Notes: a model not told the origin generated them from the sequence alone. A DNA stretch of 64,000 nt from Antilocapra americana (GCA_007570785.1 ML661885.1:30821232-30885231), one strand, 5' to 3'; shown: positions 24,546 through 36,671, counted from the stretch's first letter. Translations and numbers: made by a program.

Positions 24546-27500
24546 AAGCCAAGTTAAACTGTTGAAAAGCAGGCTTGTAGTCTATTTTTACTACTTTTAT
24601 TTCTATTTTAAAGAATAAAATAAGACGCTGGCTTACCCATCTTTTTCCATGCCATAAAAAGAAACAGGATACTAGAAAGAGGCAATGTATAAATCAGAGT
24701 ATTTTTGTCAGTTTGCACCATTTTAGGACATCGGTTTTACTAGTCTGATTGGAACATTTAACTGCCATCTAGAAATCTGCAACAATACTAGAGTTTGTAA
24801 CAGCTTTGGTCATATATTCTATCCTTATTCCATGGGAGGACTGTAGGCTATATAAGGGATACAATAAATTTGTCTTGAAAACTTGAAACCCAGAATACTG
24901 GAAAACAAGTAAGAGCATTCAATACCACAAATGATAAAAACAGTACAATTGAAATTTTTGGAGGATTTGGTGTCTCTAATTAGCAACATCTTAAAATGCA
25001 CCGTCTAAGATCCTGGCCCCTCACCCTGACAATTACACAAATTAGACACTGACAAGTCCAGTACTACTGAACTTTCAACATTGTGCAAATGGGGCAATAT
25101 GGCTCATACAGATAGCAATCACAGCTATTTTTTTTTTATAACATCACAATTTGGTTAACTGCTCAACCTAGACGTAAATTCTAGCAGCAACATTTAATGT
25201 TCAATTACTGCATCACTTTTATTGATATTGAAAACAGCACTTCGTTTCTCTTTGGAGGATTATATTTGCATTATTTTGTGAACATTTGGAAAAAAGTAGA
25301 CAAACCATTGAAAGAACGTATTTTTATTCTATGCCTTTCAGGGGAAGGAAATTCAGACACCTTGTTAATAATATTTTTAGTCATGTTGATATCTCACATA
25401 TAAATGTTACTCAGATATATTGCTGTACCATATATTATTACCAAGCTGCTGGCTTCAATAAAAATCAAACTATAAGCTCTCAGAATTTGAGTTGATACCT
25501 AGAATTAGGAATTTTTATGCAACTGCGTATGAAAATTATGCATAACTGCCAAGTCTAGGTTACTGTAACACCTTTTGAAACTTCTTAAATTATTGAGTTG
25601 AATATTCTCTCTCAACATCCCTTCACTGTAGTGAAAACACCTGTACAATGATTTTATATTCAGGCAATATTCCAGGTATGTTACCATTTTTAAAGTAAAA
25701 AATGTGAATTTATTTTAGAAATTGAGTAAAACACCTATTTTAATATAATCTCCACTTGGGTAATTACCATGTGAAGAGAGTGCATACCTTTTTTCTTTCT
25801 TTTTTTCCAGCTCTTCTAATTTATTATGGTTGCATATTTGTATAGGCCCTAGAAGACACAGAAACTCACTCATTAGAATCCTTGCAATCTGTTAGTGTTA
25901 GTCTATGTAAAATTTACACTCCTTGCATGGAATTGATCACTGAATATATTAACTCTCTCTAGATTAGAGCAGATCAATTTTAGTACAGAGATCATTCCAT
26001 ACTTTCCAACTAATTGCATTTGGTTGAATATATAAACTAAGCTTCAGAGACATATTTTTCTGAACTCCAATATGCAATAGTGCAGATGCACAGTAAACCT
26101 TGGAGTATCATACAAGCAAATTGGCTCCTGAGCAACAATAGAGCAAATGGTGACTTCTGCACTCAAAGGAGACAAGCAGATGGTGAATAATTCAGGAAGA
26201 CTCAAAATATTCCAAACTTTGAAAATTGTACAAATAAATCACAAGCACAATACAAAGAGAGGTTGGCTGGTTTGGACTGTTATAATACAGTTCAAATAGT
26301 TTTATATGTGAAGAAACCCAACGTTAATACAAGTGGATGCATGAATCACTAAAATTATAGGTGATTTAAATATCTCCTTAGTCTTGCAGAAGTTCAATAT
26401 ACTTTACAGTAAGCTGAAAAATGTATGGCTTATGATTTCATGTTACCCTCTGGTTCCAGTTCTACTGTTCCCTTACGCATTGTTGCCAAGTCTCATTTCC
26501 CTGCCCAGTACTAATTCAAATATGGAACATACAATTTTCACATATCTCTTATGAACTAATTAAAAAATATAGGTGTATTTATGTTACAAGCAGGTAGCAA
26601 AAATACTCAAGATTTATGGGAAAATAGTACTATAATACAAACAGCAAATAAGGTTAAGTTAAATGTTTGATTTTTCCTATGCTTGTTTACACACCACATA
26701 GAATTCTCCTGGATGCCATCTCTCTCTTATGATACATTTCATACTTATCCCTTTTTATCTGCTCCTATCACTTGATATTCCTAAGACATTTAGATGACTA
26801 AAAGGAAGACAACTTTAAAAAAATGTGTAAAATCTGTGAAAAAATTATCCATGTAATAATGATAGCTTGGGGACAAGATCTGAGGTGTTATTCCTGCTAA
26901 CATCAAGCTAAATTACTTAACCTATTTAAATATTAAAATATTTCAAAAATAAAATGGAAAATATGCATATAAAATACTAAAATTAATCATAATCCAACAT
27001 TGATATATAACTACAGTTAACTTTTTAGTGTATTCCTTCCTAGTCATTTGATATATGATTATCTATCTGCTCAGAGATAACCTCAACTAACATTACAGCT
27101 TATTTCTTTACAATAATTTTTATTTGCATATTTGACACTATGCAGGGAAAGAGCAACATATTAATCTGTAAAGATTATATGTGAGTGGACCGAACTAAGA
27201 GAATATGAAAAGAGGCTTGGTGAAAACTCACAGCAGGTGTTTTATTATTCAGCCTTATTAAATAAATAAAACCTGATAATTAAAGTAACTCATATGAGTT
27301 TTAGAATAAATGGATAATTACTGATATTTCTTGGCAATTAAATTGACACTCCTGTTAATAACTAATAAGTACATTTTTAATATCCACAGTCTCTAAATGC
27401 AAATATGTCAATTATTTTTGGCTGGTGATAGAATAAAAGAGTGTTTGTTGTTCTTTTCTAAACGATCGTCAGACACATGAAAATAGGCCATTTGTATTGT

Positions 27501-27587
27501 AATTAATAAGGAAATGGCTCAAGAAAAATATATTTTTCTGGGAAGGTATCTCAAAAGAGTCTCAACAAACTAAAATAGTGAATGAAT
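24546..27587. other. Unassigned AT-rich DNA
   Basis: No recognised repeat or gene in 3 kb. Short overlapping frames at 25197-25495 are not convincing. Confidence 0.45.
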
Positions 27588-28200
27588 GACTCTTTCTTCC
27601 TAAAATCAGGAACATGACAAAACGTCTTTCATCACCACTTCTATTCTGTATGGTACCTGAGGTTCTAGCCAGAGCAAGTAGCCAATCAGGTAAGATTTGA
27701 AAAAAAAAAAAAAAGTCTGCATTTAAAACTATTTTATTCACAGGTAGTATGAACATGGATAAAGAAAATCTTAAGAATTACACTCAAAAAAAAGATCTAT
27801 GAAAGCTAATAAGCTAAGTAAGGACTCAGAATAAAGATCAATATACAAAAAGCAAATGTGTTTCCATACACTAGCAATAAACAACCCTGCAAAAAAACGT
27901 AAAAAATGAAATTAAGAAACTAAGTATACGCATTGTATCAAAAAGAATACTTAGAATTATAGTTGACAAAAGAAGTAGAAAAATAGACACACACAAAACC
28001 ACAAAATTTTTGAGGTGATTTAAAAAAATCTAATTACCGAAAAATATTGTGTCCATTCTTTCAGAAGCTCATGATAATTAAGTCTAAACAGAATATTTCA
28101 AAAGTTACAAACTATTACTAAAATAGGTAAAGCAAAAGATACAAAAGTAAAAAACAGCCTTAAAAAAAAAATGAACTTTCACTGCCTGACTTCAAGAGTC
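27588..28200 (+). mobile_element. Old L1 ORF2 interior
   Basis: Diverged + strand L1 RT-to-C-terminus sequence: 'gttctagccagagcaagtag', 'aagatcaatatacaaaaagc', 'catacactagcaataaacaa', 'gcctgacttcaagagt'. Several internal deletions. It ends just before the CpG-rich block. Confidence 0.8.
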
Positions 28201-28425
28201 AGTATCAAGAGGTACGGCATTAGCAACCGTGGCAGTGGAGGTATTTTCAGGGCCCATTTCTCCACAAAAAACTGACGGGGGGTGGGGATGGGCAAAAAGT
28301 GTCAGAAACATCTTGTGGGAACTCTGGAAAATAGTGGGAGGTTTACAGGAACCAAGTGAAGGCCATAACAAATAAAAGCCACAAGAACATTTACTTGTGC
28401 TGAGCCACCGGATGCCCCAACTTAC

Positions 28426-28753
28426 CAGCGGTCTCAAAAAAAGGCAGCCCAGATTCCCAGCGCGCGGCCGGGCTCCATACGGAGAAGAGAAGACCTTCTC
28501 CTGAAACTGCCTCAGTTTTTCTAGAGGTGGCCTGAAGAACTGCTCTCTTCCAGGGAAACTGCAACTCTGTGAGAGGAAACGTTTCTATGTAGCGGGCGTC
28601 CTCGAAACATTGAAACACAAATGAGAAACCTCTCTGCGACCTGGGACAAAAGATTCCCAGCGAAGAAAACAGGAAACTTGAAGAACTCTGAGAGGAAAAA
28701 GCTGAAGATAGCGTTTCTGTAGGTGAAGAGGGGCTGGGAGAAATCGCCCACAC
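28426..28753 (-). other. Candidate first exon, minus side of the CpG island
   Basis: A minus frame opens at ATG 28753 and stays open for 109 codons up to the CTG|GTAAGT donor at 28426/28425; past the donor it stops after 11 more codons. The translation is Ser-rich at the start (MWAISPSPSSPTETL) and matches no family I know. It could equally be 5' UTR or a non-coding RNA exon. Confidence 0.35.
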
Positions 28754-28777
28754 ACAAGGGATTTAAAAGCCGCGCGC

Positions 28778-28892
28778 ATGCCCAGGACTAGGCGCATGCT
28801 CAGACGAGACCTGGGGGAACCCTGGCCCTTCTACCCCGGCCTGCTCTTCCCGCACAAGGCGGGAAAGAAACTTCGAGCCGCTGACTGGAGCG
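28778..28892 (+). other. Candidate first exon, plus side of the CpG island
   Basis: ATG at 28778 lies inside the first NRF1-like word; 38 basic codons (MPRTRRMLRRDLGE) lead to the GCG|GTAAGC donor. A second donor-like AAAG|GTATGT lies at about 28950. Unrecognised; the ATG may be fortuitous and the exon non-coding. Confidence 0.35.
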
Positions 28893-28971
28893 GTAAGCGG
28901 CCTTGTAAAACATCAGAACTTAATAGAGCCAATCTGCAAGGACAGGAAAGGTATGTATTTTCTTAGTTTTT

Positions 28972-30720
28972 GTTCCAGGCATTTATGGAACCTCTGTCAA
29001 CACGGCAAGTTGTATCTGTTGCAGAGTTTTCTTTTGTTACAGGCTCCCCTCAAAACTAGCTGCTTTTCAGCTTAGTCAGAAGATGCACGAGAGCAGCAGT
29101 CCTGAAGGATTATATTGCCTCAAAACCCTGAGGCCCACAAGTCCGTTTTGTTCTGTTGTTTTTCTTTTCTCTCTCTCTCTCTTTTTTTTTTTTCTTTGGT
29201 AGGGGCCAGATACAGCAATTTATTCTAGACGATAAAAGGGAGAACTTGACTTGTCCCCACCACTGGACTTCTAGAAACTTTTTTGAGATTGGTTAAAGGC
29301 CCTTGAATTTTTGTTGTATTTATTTCCCACCCGTTACACAAAAATGACTTGTCAGTATGTCTAGACTAGGTGTGCTTCGTGATTACTAGGTCCAATCAGC
29401 ATAATCTCACTACTGTAGTGGACCAATGTGATGTCTTATGGAAGGGAAAAGGGAACACGGTCCCTACTGACTAGATTATAGAGGAAATTTGTAGAATTCA
29501 TGTGCTTCTCAGATACCTTCTAGACACACCATGATAAAACAGCCAACACCATAGGCCTCTGTATATCAGTGTTCTGATTACAGCCTTGGTTCTGTAGTAA
29601 GTAGTCCATTAGAGTAACCATGCCCACCTTATTTATGGCAATTAATCATAGTCACTAGGCTATTGCCATCAAGGCTCCCATTATTACAATTACATTTTAT
29701 GGGCCACAATTTGATGGTAGTAGTTCCTTCTGTAATATTTGGTCTACAAGCAAGAGCTGTTACAGAGTTTTCCAAGGATGCTGGGATTTCTCTCATAGAT
29801 ATATCTCTCATAGTCAAGTGAAAGATATGTCCTTTTGGACACTCCAAGGAAAGTTGAGCAGATCTACATGTTATGTAACCCTAACATTAAAATATTCTTC
29901 ATCTCTGGTTACCCACCTCAACATTGTACCACAGCAGTTTTATTAATAGAATTTTAACTCATTTAGTATGGGCTATGTTTTCCCTTTAGAGTGTGTCAAG
30001 TTAAATACCAAATCCAGAATCTCTCTTTAGTGGCCAATATCAAAAAATTCAGCCTGACCCAACTTAATATTCTTTTCATCATGATTCAACACGTTTATGA
30101 CCGAGTCCGATACATATTCCCTGATTTTCTTCTGCATAATAGTTTAAAAAATTCAGTTACTTTGGTGAGTAGTTCCCGTCCCTATGAGTCTAACTTTGTA
30201 CCTTACCCTCTGCAGCATGGTGTGATTTGAGTGTACTTTTAGTCTAAAAGCAAAGAGATATGGAAAGGAATCAGCAGTAGCTTGCTGGGAAACTGCCACA
30301 GAGGATGCAATTACAGTTTCTTCAGGCAAAAGAGGGCTAACCCACTCAGACAGAGGAAGAATATCTGCTTCTGTTGGCAAAGAAGACTAAGCAGAATTGA
30401 TGGGTTTTCTGTCCCAGGTTCATCAGGATCCACTCAATATCCTATTCCAGTTTTTTAGAATCCCATTCCTTCCTAAACAGTAACTTCACTTTAGCAGCAG
30501 ATATACTATGGGATTAGAATTCAATTTCTGTTGTAATTCAGCCACTTACAGGATAATATTCAGGAACTAGTTTTTCAGAAATTTTGATCCATCAGTTGAA
30601 GAAGATAAGGATTTTTTTCAGGGCACAACGAGAGGATTTTTAGGTCACTAAATGAAGAGTTAAAGCTGAGCACAGTTAGAAAGTTACCCACTTTCTCAGC
30701 ACAGTTAGAATCAACCATCC
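28972..30720 (-). mobile_element. ERVL interior, broken gag and pol remnants
   Basis: On the minus strand, from right to left, there are gag-like words (about 30720-29990) and then pol reverse-transcriptase words (about 29450-28985), in the order and orientation of an ERVL provirus. The two blocks lie closer than in an intact element, so a large internal deletion joins them. Frames are riddled with stops and shifts. The catalytic aspartates of the RT box near 29415 are gone. No flanking ERVL LTR is recognised. The left end stops at the CpG-rich block. An ancient inactive copy. Confidence 0.78.
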
Positions 30721-30876
30721 AATGGCATATACTCCTTAATTTGATTAAAATATTTTAAGGTAATAAATACATGATCATGCAGAATCTTCCTTTTTATAAG
30801 GATTTAATTTAGCAAAATCCTATTAAGAAACAAGTCAGGAGAGTATAATTAGTAGAGTATATAGACCACTAAATTA

Positions 30877-31091
30877 CATTCTTGCTCAGTCATGTCCAAC
30901 TATTTTGACCCTGTGGACTGTAGCCCATCAGGCTCCTCTGTCCATGGAATAATCTAGGCAAGAACACTGGAATGTATCGCCATTTCCTCCTCCATGGGAT
31001 CTTCCTAACCTAAGTATGTAACCCATGTCTCCAATGGCTCCTGCATTGGCAACCAAGTTCTTTACCATTGAGCCACTTGGGAAGCCAGGCT
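30877..31091 (-). mobile_element. Bov-tA SINE with target duplication
   Basis: Minus-strand Bov-tA ('ttgctcagtcatgtcc' at left, 'gagccacttgggaagcc' at right). An exact 9-bp duplication 'actaaatta' flanks it at 30868-30876 and 31092-31100. Confidence 0.93.
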
Positions 31092-31555
31092 ACTAAATTA
31101 AATAACATTAATTCATTTTTTAGTAGTCTCAGTTTGCAGTCATTTCATATCAAAATCCAATCCTCTCTATGTTTTCTTTCATTTTTGCTTCCTCTTTTGA
31201 TGATAGTTCCCTTCTGAGAGAATTATTATATAATATTGAGGCAAAAAAAGTCTCAAAAAATCCTATATGACATAGACAATTTATATAACTGACTCCAATT
31301 TATTTGGAAAGTTATTTAAAATTCAAAATGCTCCTAAAACTGGCTTATTCAAAAAAAACTATATTGCCAGACATGCTGATTCATTGGGCTAGTAACCAGT
31401 CAAGAATTCTGGAGTTAATAATTACATGATCTTGAAATACTTGGCTTACTAAAAGTGGGAGAGAGGCATAGAGAGACTGGTATTGACCATTTTGTTTAAA
31501 ATTCTTCTCAATTTTGTTGCAATGTACATGTTTACAAAGCGCTGTCAAATTTTTA
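31092..31555. other. Unassigned AT-rich DNA
   Basis: Nothing recognised. Confidence 0.45.
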
Positions 31556-32012
31556 TTTTATTTTTTAATTAATTAATTAATTTTAATTGGAGACTAATTA
31601 CTTTACAATACTGTGGTGGTTTTTGCCATACATCAACATGAATTATCTACAGGTGCACTTGTGTCCCCCCATCCTGAAACCCTCTCCCACCTCTCTTCCC
31701 ATCCCATCCCTCAGGGTTGTCCCAGTGCAAAGTCCCTGAGCACCCTGTCTCATGCATCAAACTTCGACTGGCGATCTATTTCACATATGATACTATACGT
31801 GTTTCAATGCTATTCTCTCAAATCATGCCACTCTCACCTTTTCCCACAGAGTCCAAAAGTCTGTTCTTTATATCTGTGTCTCTTTTGTTGTCTCACATAT
31901 AGGGTCGTTGTTACCATCTTTCTAAATTCTGTATGTATGCGTTAATATACTGTATTGGTGTTTCTCTTTCTGACTTACTTCACTCTGTGTAATAGGCTTC
32001 AGGTTCGAGACA
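31556..32012 (-). mobile_element. Ruminant L1 3' end
   Basis: A (AATT)n/T-rich start at 31558-31590 replaces the poly-A tail in reverse, followed by 'tgccatacatcaacatgaat', 'ctcatgcatcaaacttcgac' and 'gacttacttcactctgtgta', the reverse L1 3' UTR and last ORF2 codons. It is 5'-truncated at about 32012. No clear target duplication seen. Confidence 0.9.
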
Positions 32013-33139
32013 TCCTAAACAAATAATCACACCCTGAAAACAAATATTTAATCTTCCTTAAATGAATTTTCTGTGAAGGTATCAAATTACCCAGCAATGC
32101 TAACCTTTGCCCAGTTCCATTTTTGCTTCTTAAAATATTGCTTCATTGTAATTGATATTGTAAATCAACTCTAAAAATATTAATTCACTACTCTATTTAG
32201 AAATTATCATCATCTTGCCTTTGTAATGAATATAATTTTACTTAATAAACTGAAAAAAATGACCAAAGATTTGAAAATTAACATCTTTCTTGGTCCACAT
32301 TGCCCATCATTTTGAGGAATTGAAGGTGGCAGAAATTTAATGAGTAATAACATATCAAATGAAAGATCCATGACTGCTTTGAATATTTAGTTCTAAAGGC
32401 TAAAACACTTTTCAGGAATATTTCTTAGCTACAAAGTTCATAATGAAGATTTTAATTTTTACAGGTGGGAAAGCATGATAAATATTAAGAACAAATTAGA
32501 ATAAAGCAGAAGATATTCTGTGCACTAATTTGAAACATAAAGCAGATATGAGATCTTGGTTTCATATTCTGGTAGTTTAAAACATCATAATACTAAAATT
32601 TGCATTTTAGATGTATAATATATGCCTAAAATTATATAATTATTACATAATAAAAGACATGGAAAAAGCATTAAGTTACACACAGGATTATCTTTGGAAG
32701 CTCTACTATTGTAGTGGAGGTCTTAAGTATATAGTGGATATCTTAGCTTAATAGCATTGTAAAAACTAAATTTTCTAAGAAAAAATTACTGAGACACTTA
32801 ATAAGAAAAAAATAAGAATCAAAGTCTCTCTGAATTATAATGCATAGTGTTAATGAAAGCAATGAATTCATGCTAAAATTTTTTACCGTAATCTTGCAGC
32901 ACCAACAACTAGCATACCATACATACTTAATGATTTACAAAATGTATGAATTAAAACACTGGCTTAGTATGATCACAGCAAGCTATACCTGTGGAAAGAT
33001 GGGTGAGGAAATCAAAGTGCTTGAGGACTGAATAGGAAGGTAAGAAATACAAATTGTAAAATACAGACTCTCTGAAGTAGGTTTTGAGGAGGCCAGAAAG
33101 ACTGTACTGGAAAGGATATGTGAATTTATTTTCTATTTT
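32013..33139. other. Unassigned AT-rich DNA
   Basis: No recognised gene or repeat. Confidence 0.45.
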
Positions 33140-33152
33140 ATTGTTTTATTTT

Positions 33153-33709
33153 ATTTTTTTTTTAATTTATTTTAATTATTGTTTTAGCCATACATTGTTA
33201 TGATATCACCATGGGTTTACATATGCTTCCCCTCCGGTCCCCCCTCCCTCCTCCCTCCCCCCCGGGAAATCTCGCTGCACCAGTCCCGAGCATCAATCCT
33301 GGGCTGGCGATTGATTAGACACATGACAATTAACATGCTTCAGTGCCCTTCTCCCATCTCATCCCACCCTTACCCTCGTCCACAAAGTCCACAAGTCTAT
33401 TCTATACATCTGCGTTCCTTTTGTTGTCTCCCATGTTGGGTTCTCATTACTGTCTTTCTAAATTCCATATATATGTGTTAATATACTGTATTGTTGTTTT
33501 TGCTTCTGGCTTACTTCACTCTGGATAATGGGCTCCAGTTTCGTCCATCTGAGTAGAATTGCTTCAAATGAATTTTTTTTTAATGCTGAGTAATATTCCA
33601 TTGTGTATATATACCACAGCTTTCTTATCCATTCGTCAGTTGATGGGCATCTAGGTTGCTTCCATGTCCTGGCTATTGTAAACAATGCAGCGATGAACAT
33701 TGGGGTGCA
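33153..33709 (-). mobile_element. Ruminant L1 3' end with target duplication
   Basis: Reverse L1 3' UTR plus the last part of ORF2. It ends at 'gaacattggggtgca' and is 5'-truncated. 'attgttttatttt' flanks it at 33140-33152 and 33710-33722. The minus frame at 33458-33700 reads as the ORF2 C-terminus ([18 protein letters not shown]) into HIYGI with few lesions, so this copy is fairly young. Confidence 0.92.
33239..33263 (-). other. G-quadruplex-capable tract in the L1 3' UTR
   Basis: On the + strand the C-runs are 6, 3, 2, 3 and 7 separated by single T. The minus strand, which is the L1 sense strand, therefore has four G-runs of at least three with 1-4 base loops. Confidence 0.75.
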
Positions 33710-33722
33710 ATTGTTTTATTTT

Positions 33723-34101
33723 TTAATAACAAAAACTTATATGTGAAAAAAGTTAACCTGAGGAATCAAAATGAGACAGTATCTTGGTATAAATAAAGAA
33801 GAAATGCATTTTAGTTCTTCTGATAAAAGAATGGAAGCCTCAGGACAGGATGGTATTCTGTCCTCATATAGAATAGTAGACAGCCATTTATTAAAACTAA
33901 GAATATATAAGTAGATTCTTTTCAGTTTATAGTTTGGGACTGAGAAAATAAGGGATTTTTGACAGTGTTTTTGTTGTTTTCCTTTTCTTGTTTCTTTTAT
34001 TTGCTGAAAGTATACAGTAGGGGTGGAAAGGGGTTAGGAAAATAAGTGTTGTAGGAGGTGAGAACAATAGAAAATTTGAGAAATATTACTTTGAAAGAAT
34101 A
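33723..34101. other. Unassigned DNA
   Basis: Nothing recognised. Confidence 0.4.
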
Positions 34102-34406
34102 TTTATTTGCATCTGTGCTGGATCTTTGTTGCTGCCTAGGCTTTTCTCTAGTTGTGGTGAGCGGGGGCTACTATAGTTGTGGTTTGTGGGCTCCTCATTG
34201 GGGTGGCTTTTCTTGTTGCAGAGCAGGGCACCAGGGTTCATGGGCTCCAGTACTTGTTGCCTGTGAGCAATAGAGCACAGGCTCAGTAGTTATGGCACAT
34301 GGCTTAGTTGCCCCGTGACATATGGGATCTTCCTAGACCAGAGATCAAACCCATGGCCTCTGCATTGGCAAGTAGACCCTTCACCAGTGGACTGCTTCAC
34401 CTGAAG
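34102..34406 (-). mobile_element. Long CHR-type SINE (cetartiodactyl)
   Basis: Reverse-strand element: 'gtgctggatctttgttgctg', 'ctctagttgtggtgagcggg', 'ggctcagtagttatggcac', 'gggatcttcctagaccagag', 'cctctgcattggcaag'. About 300 bp; exact subfamily (CHR-1 or CHR-2) not assigned. The 71-codon frame at 34058-34273 is inside it. Confidence 0.82.
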
Positions 34407-36473
34407 TAGTACTTCTTAAGTGATATAAATCAATATAATATTGAAAGGTATTCTTGAGGGCCAAGTATGTAAGTAGACTTCTTTTATGGTGTGACTTTTA
34501 AATTTGTGCTTGCTGTTCCAATACATATGATGATATAAAGATGTTTAGATTTAGATGAGGAAAAGATTCATCCAAACAGGTAGGAAAAAATCCTTTGGTC
34601 AAGTATGCTATTAAAATTATTATATGTTAACTCTATAACAGCATAAAGCATTCTGAAGTGAGTTCTGATAGAAAGGAGGGGATAGTAGAGAAAGAAAACA
34701 CTATTATTATTAAGATTGAACCAGAATATGACCATATCACTGGCAATCCACTCAGAGACTGTAGACAGGAGTTTCACTGCCTTGTATATAGCCAAGCTTT
34801 ATATAAGCCATTACATACCTGTTTTCATGATAAATGATAGCTAGTTCCTCAGAGGACCTCACAGCACTCTCTGTCACACTTAGTTTCTACAAACTTAGTA
34901 ATTGTAAGTAACCATCCAAGTTAGCTTGTTGACTCTATCCAGATGAGAAACAGACATCTCATATCTTTATGATAAGAGGTAATTTTGCAGTTTGGATAAA
35001 TGTTTCTGTTGAAAACTGTCAGCTGCTAACTATCCCCCAGACTGGAAAATAGGGATGCTGTTTCCCTTAACATTTCTATTTCAAAATGTTGGCTCCTAGG
35101 CCCTTGAAAAAGACATTCCTGGTTCGCAAAGCTAACAAAATCCTAGTTTGTTTTCAAGTAATTTCTATGCATCTCAAAGAAAGGAGGAGTTATTTATAAT
35201 TTTAAGTCATGTAAATTCTCTAAGGAAAAGTAGGGAAGGGGAAAATTCTCTCTTATTTTCAAAAGATAATTAAGCCTGCTGCTTTTAATTCTGATTTGTT
35301 CACACAGTTAGTAGTGGGCACAATGTCACAAATTTATCTAGTCCAGTCCATTACATTTCTGGGAAGAGACATCCACTGTATGTAATTAAACTATTTCATA
35401 TCTCTACTGCACATTATCCTCAAGTTAAATGTATGCTCTTTGAGTAGTCCAGCTCTTTGAAACTACCTCTAACTGATTCGTATTTTCTATTAATCATGGC
35501 TATCAAGACTTAATATTCTTCCATCCTTAAATATATGTTTTTGACTATTCTGTTTCTTATTTCAGAATTTTCTCTGGTGATTAATAAAGGTGGGATTTCT
35601 AATGTTCTGTAAATGATGTTTCCAAGTTTCTTAAGTACCCTGTTTGTTTCTCTAAATTTATCCAAACTTATATAAATTATTGAAATCCCAGAAATCTCCC
35701 TTGATTGTATGATATTTCATGGGCTTAATTATTTCTTTATAAACAAAAGCCTTCATGATTACTCATTCCATAATTCAAAAAACATTAACCTTAGTGTTTT
35801 TATGAAGTGTTTCAATCAAAGTCAAGGGAAACAACTATTATGTTTTGATGAGCTATTGAAAGCACTGGTGAATAAAACAAATACACAAATTAAGGGAAAA
35901 TTATAAAAGTAAACCCCTCAAACATTTTTAATGTTAATTGGTGGGTCATTTTTTGCTTAAACATTAAAAGGGACTTATTGAGAAACTGCCAAATATATAT
36001 GGATGTCTCCAATATTGTGAGACATAGAAAGATTTTAAATAGGAACTGTGTAGTAATGCTTCAATTAGTGTGTTCTCTGTAGAAAATATCCTTTCACAGT
36101 AAGTGAGCTGAATTAAAAAAAAAAATCGTAATTCTGATGAAGCAGACTCCTGTGCAGCTGCATGAAAAAAGATTTTTAATCAGGAGCATCTATTTGTTAT
36201 GGGCCAATTGAAGCAAACATAGTCAACCCAAGGGAAATTTATGAAGTCTTTCAAGTTTATTGTCCATGTACAGTCTCTTCTCTGTTTTCTGCTATAAGAT
36301 TGCTAATGTCAATTTCAAATAGAATGCCCTATGCTTTGCTTGTTTTCATACTTCTTATCTTTGAAATTGGGGAAGATACTGATAAGCAGTTATTTATAGA
36401 TTATGATTGATATGCCATTATTTAAACATTTTCAATTAAACAGATTTTTAAATATTAAACAATGGATTAAAGG
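34407..36473. other. Unassigned AT-rich DNA
   Basis: No recognised gene. The stretch about 34980-35110 has a faint LTR-like look but I cannot name it. Confidence 0.4.
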
Positions 36474-36577
36474 ATTTTTCTTTGTTTCTTTCTCTTTCTC
36501 TCCCTTTTCCTCTTCCCTTCCCAGTCATCCTCCTCATTTTCTCACCTCCTCCTTCTCTTCCTCCCTTTCCTTCTTGA
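36474..36577. repeat. Polypyrimidine tract
   Basis: About 100 bp made almost entirely of C and T on the + strand (ttt/ctc/ccc runs). The frames on both strands across it are composition artefacts. Confidence 0.85.
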
Positions 36578-36653
36578 AAGCATAATAATATTAGGAGAAG
36601 AGATATTAGAGTGGGAGATAGAAACCTTGAAGTTGTAGTCAGTCTTCTTAAAG

Positions 36654-36671
36654 TACACACACACACACACA
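36654..36671. repeat. (AC)n microsatellite
   Basis: Nine AC units. A similar 'cttctta...acacac' block follows about 40 bp later (36681-36716), suggesting a small tandem duplication that includes the repeat. Confidence 0.85.

Larger units (their letters stand above)
28426..28892. promoter_or_regulatory. Small CpG island, candidate divergent promoter
   Basis: About 25 CpG dinucleotides by eye over some 450 bp, in a window where CpG is otherwise rare outside the BovB leader and the LTR. Two NRF1-like words (CGCGCATGCCC at 28773-28783, GGCGCATGCTC at 28791-28801) and a TTTAAAAG box (28762-28769) lie at the centre. A strong splice donor closes each side: CTG|GTAAGT on the minus strand (intron from 28425 downward) and GCG|GTAAGC on the + strand (intron from 28893). 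It lies between an old L1 and the broken end of an ERVL. I infer a host CpG promoter with divergent first exons; the gene is not recognisable. Confidence 0.6.

Noticed and set aside
24312..24557. 81-codon frame as an exon
   Set aside because: Lies inside a reversed MLT1 LTR.
34058..34273. 71-codon frame as an exon
   Set aside because: Lies inside a reversed CHR-type SINE.
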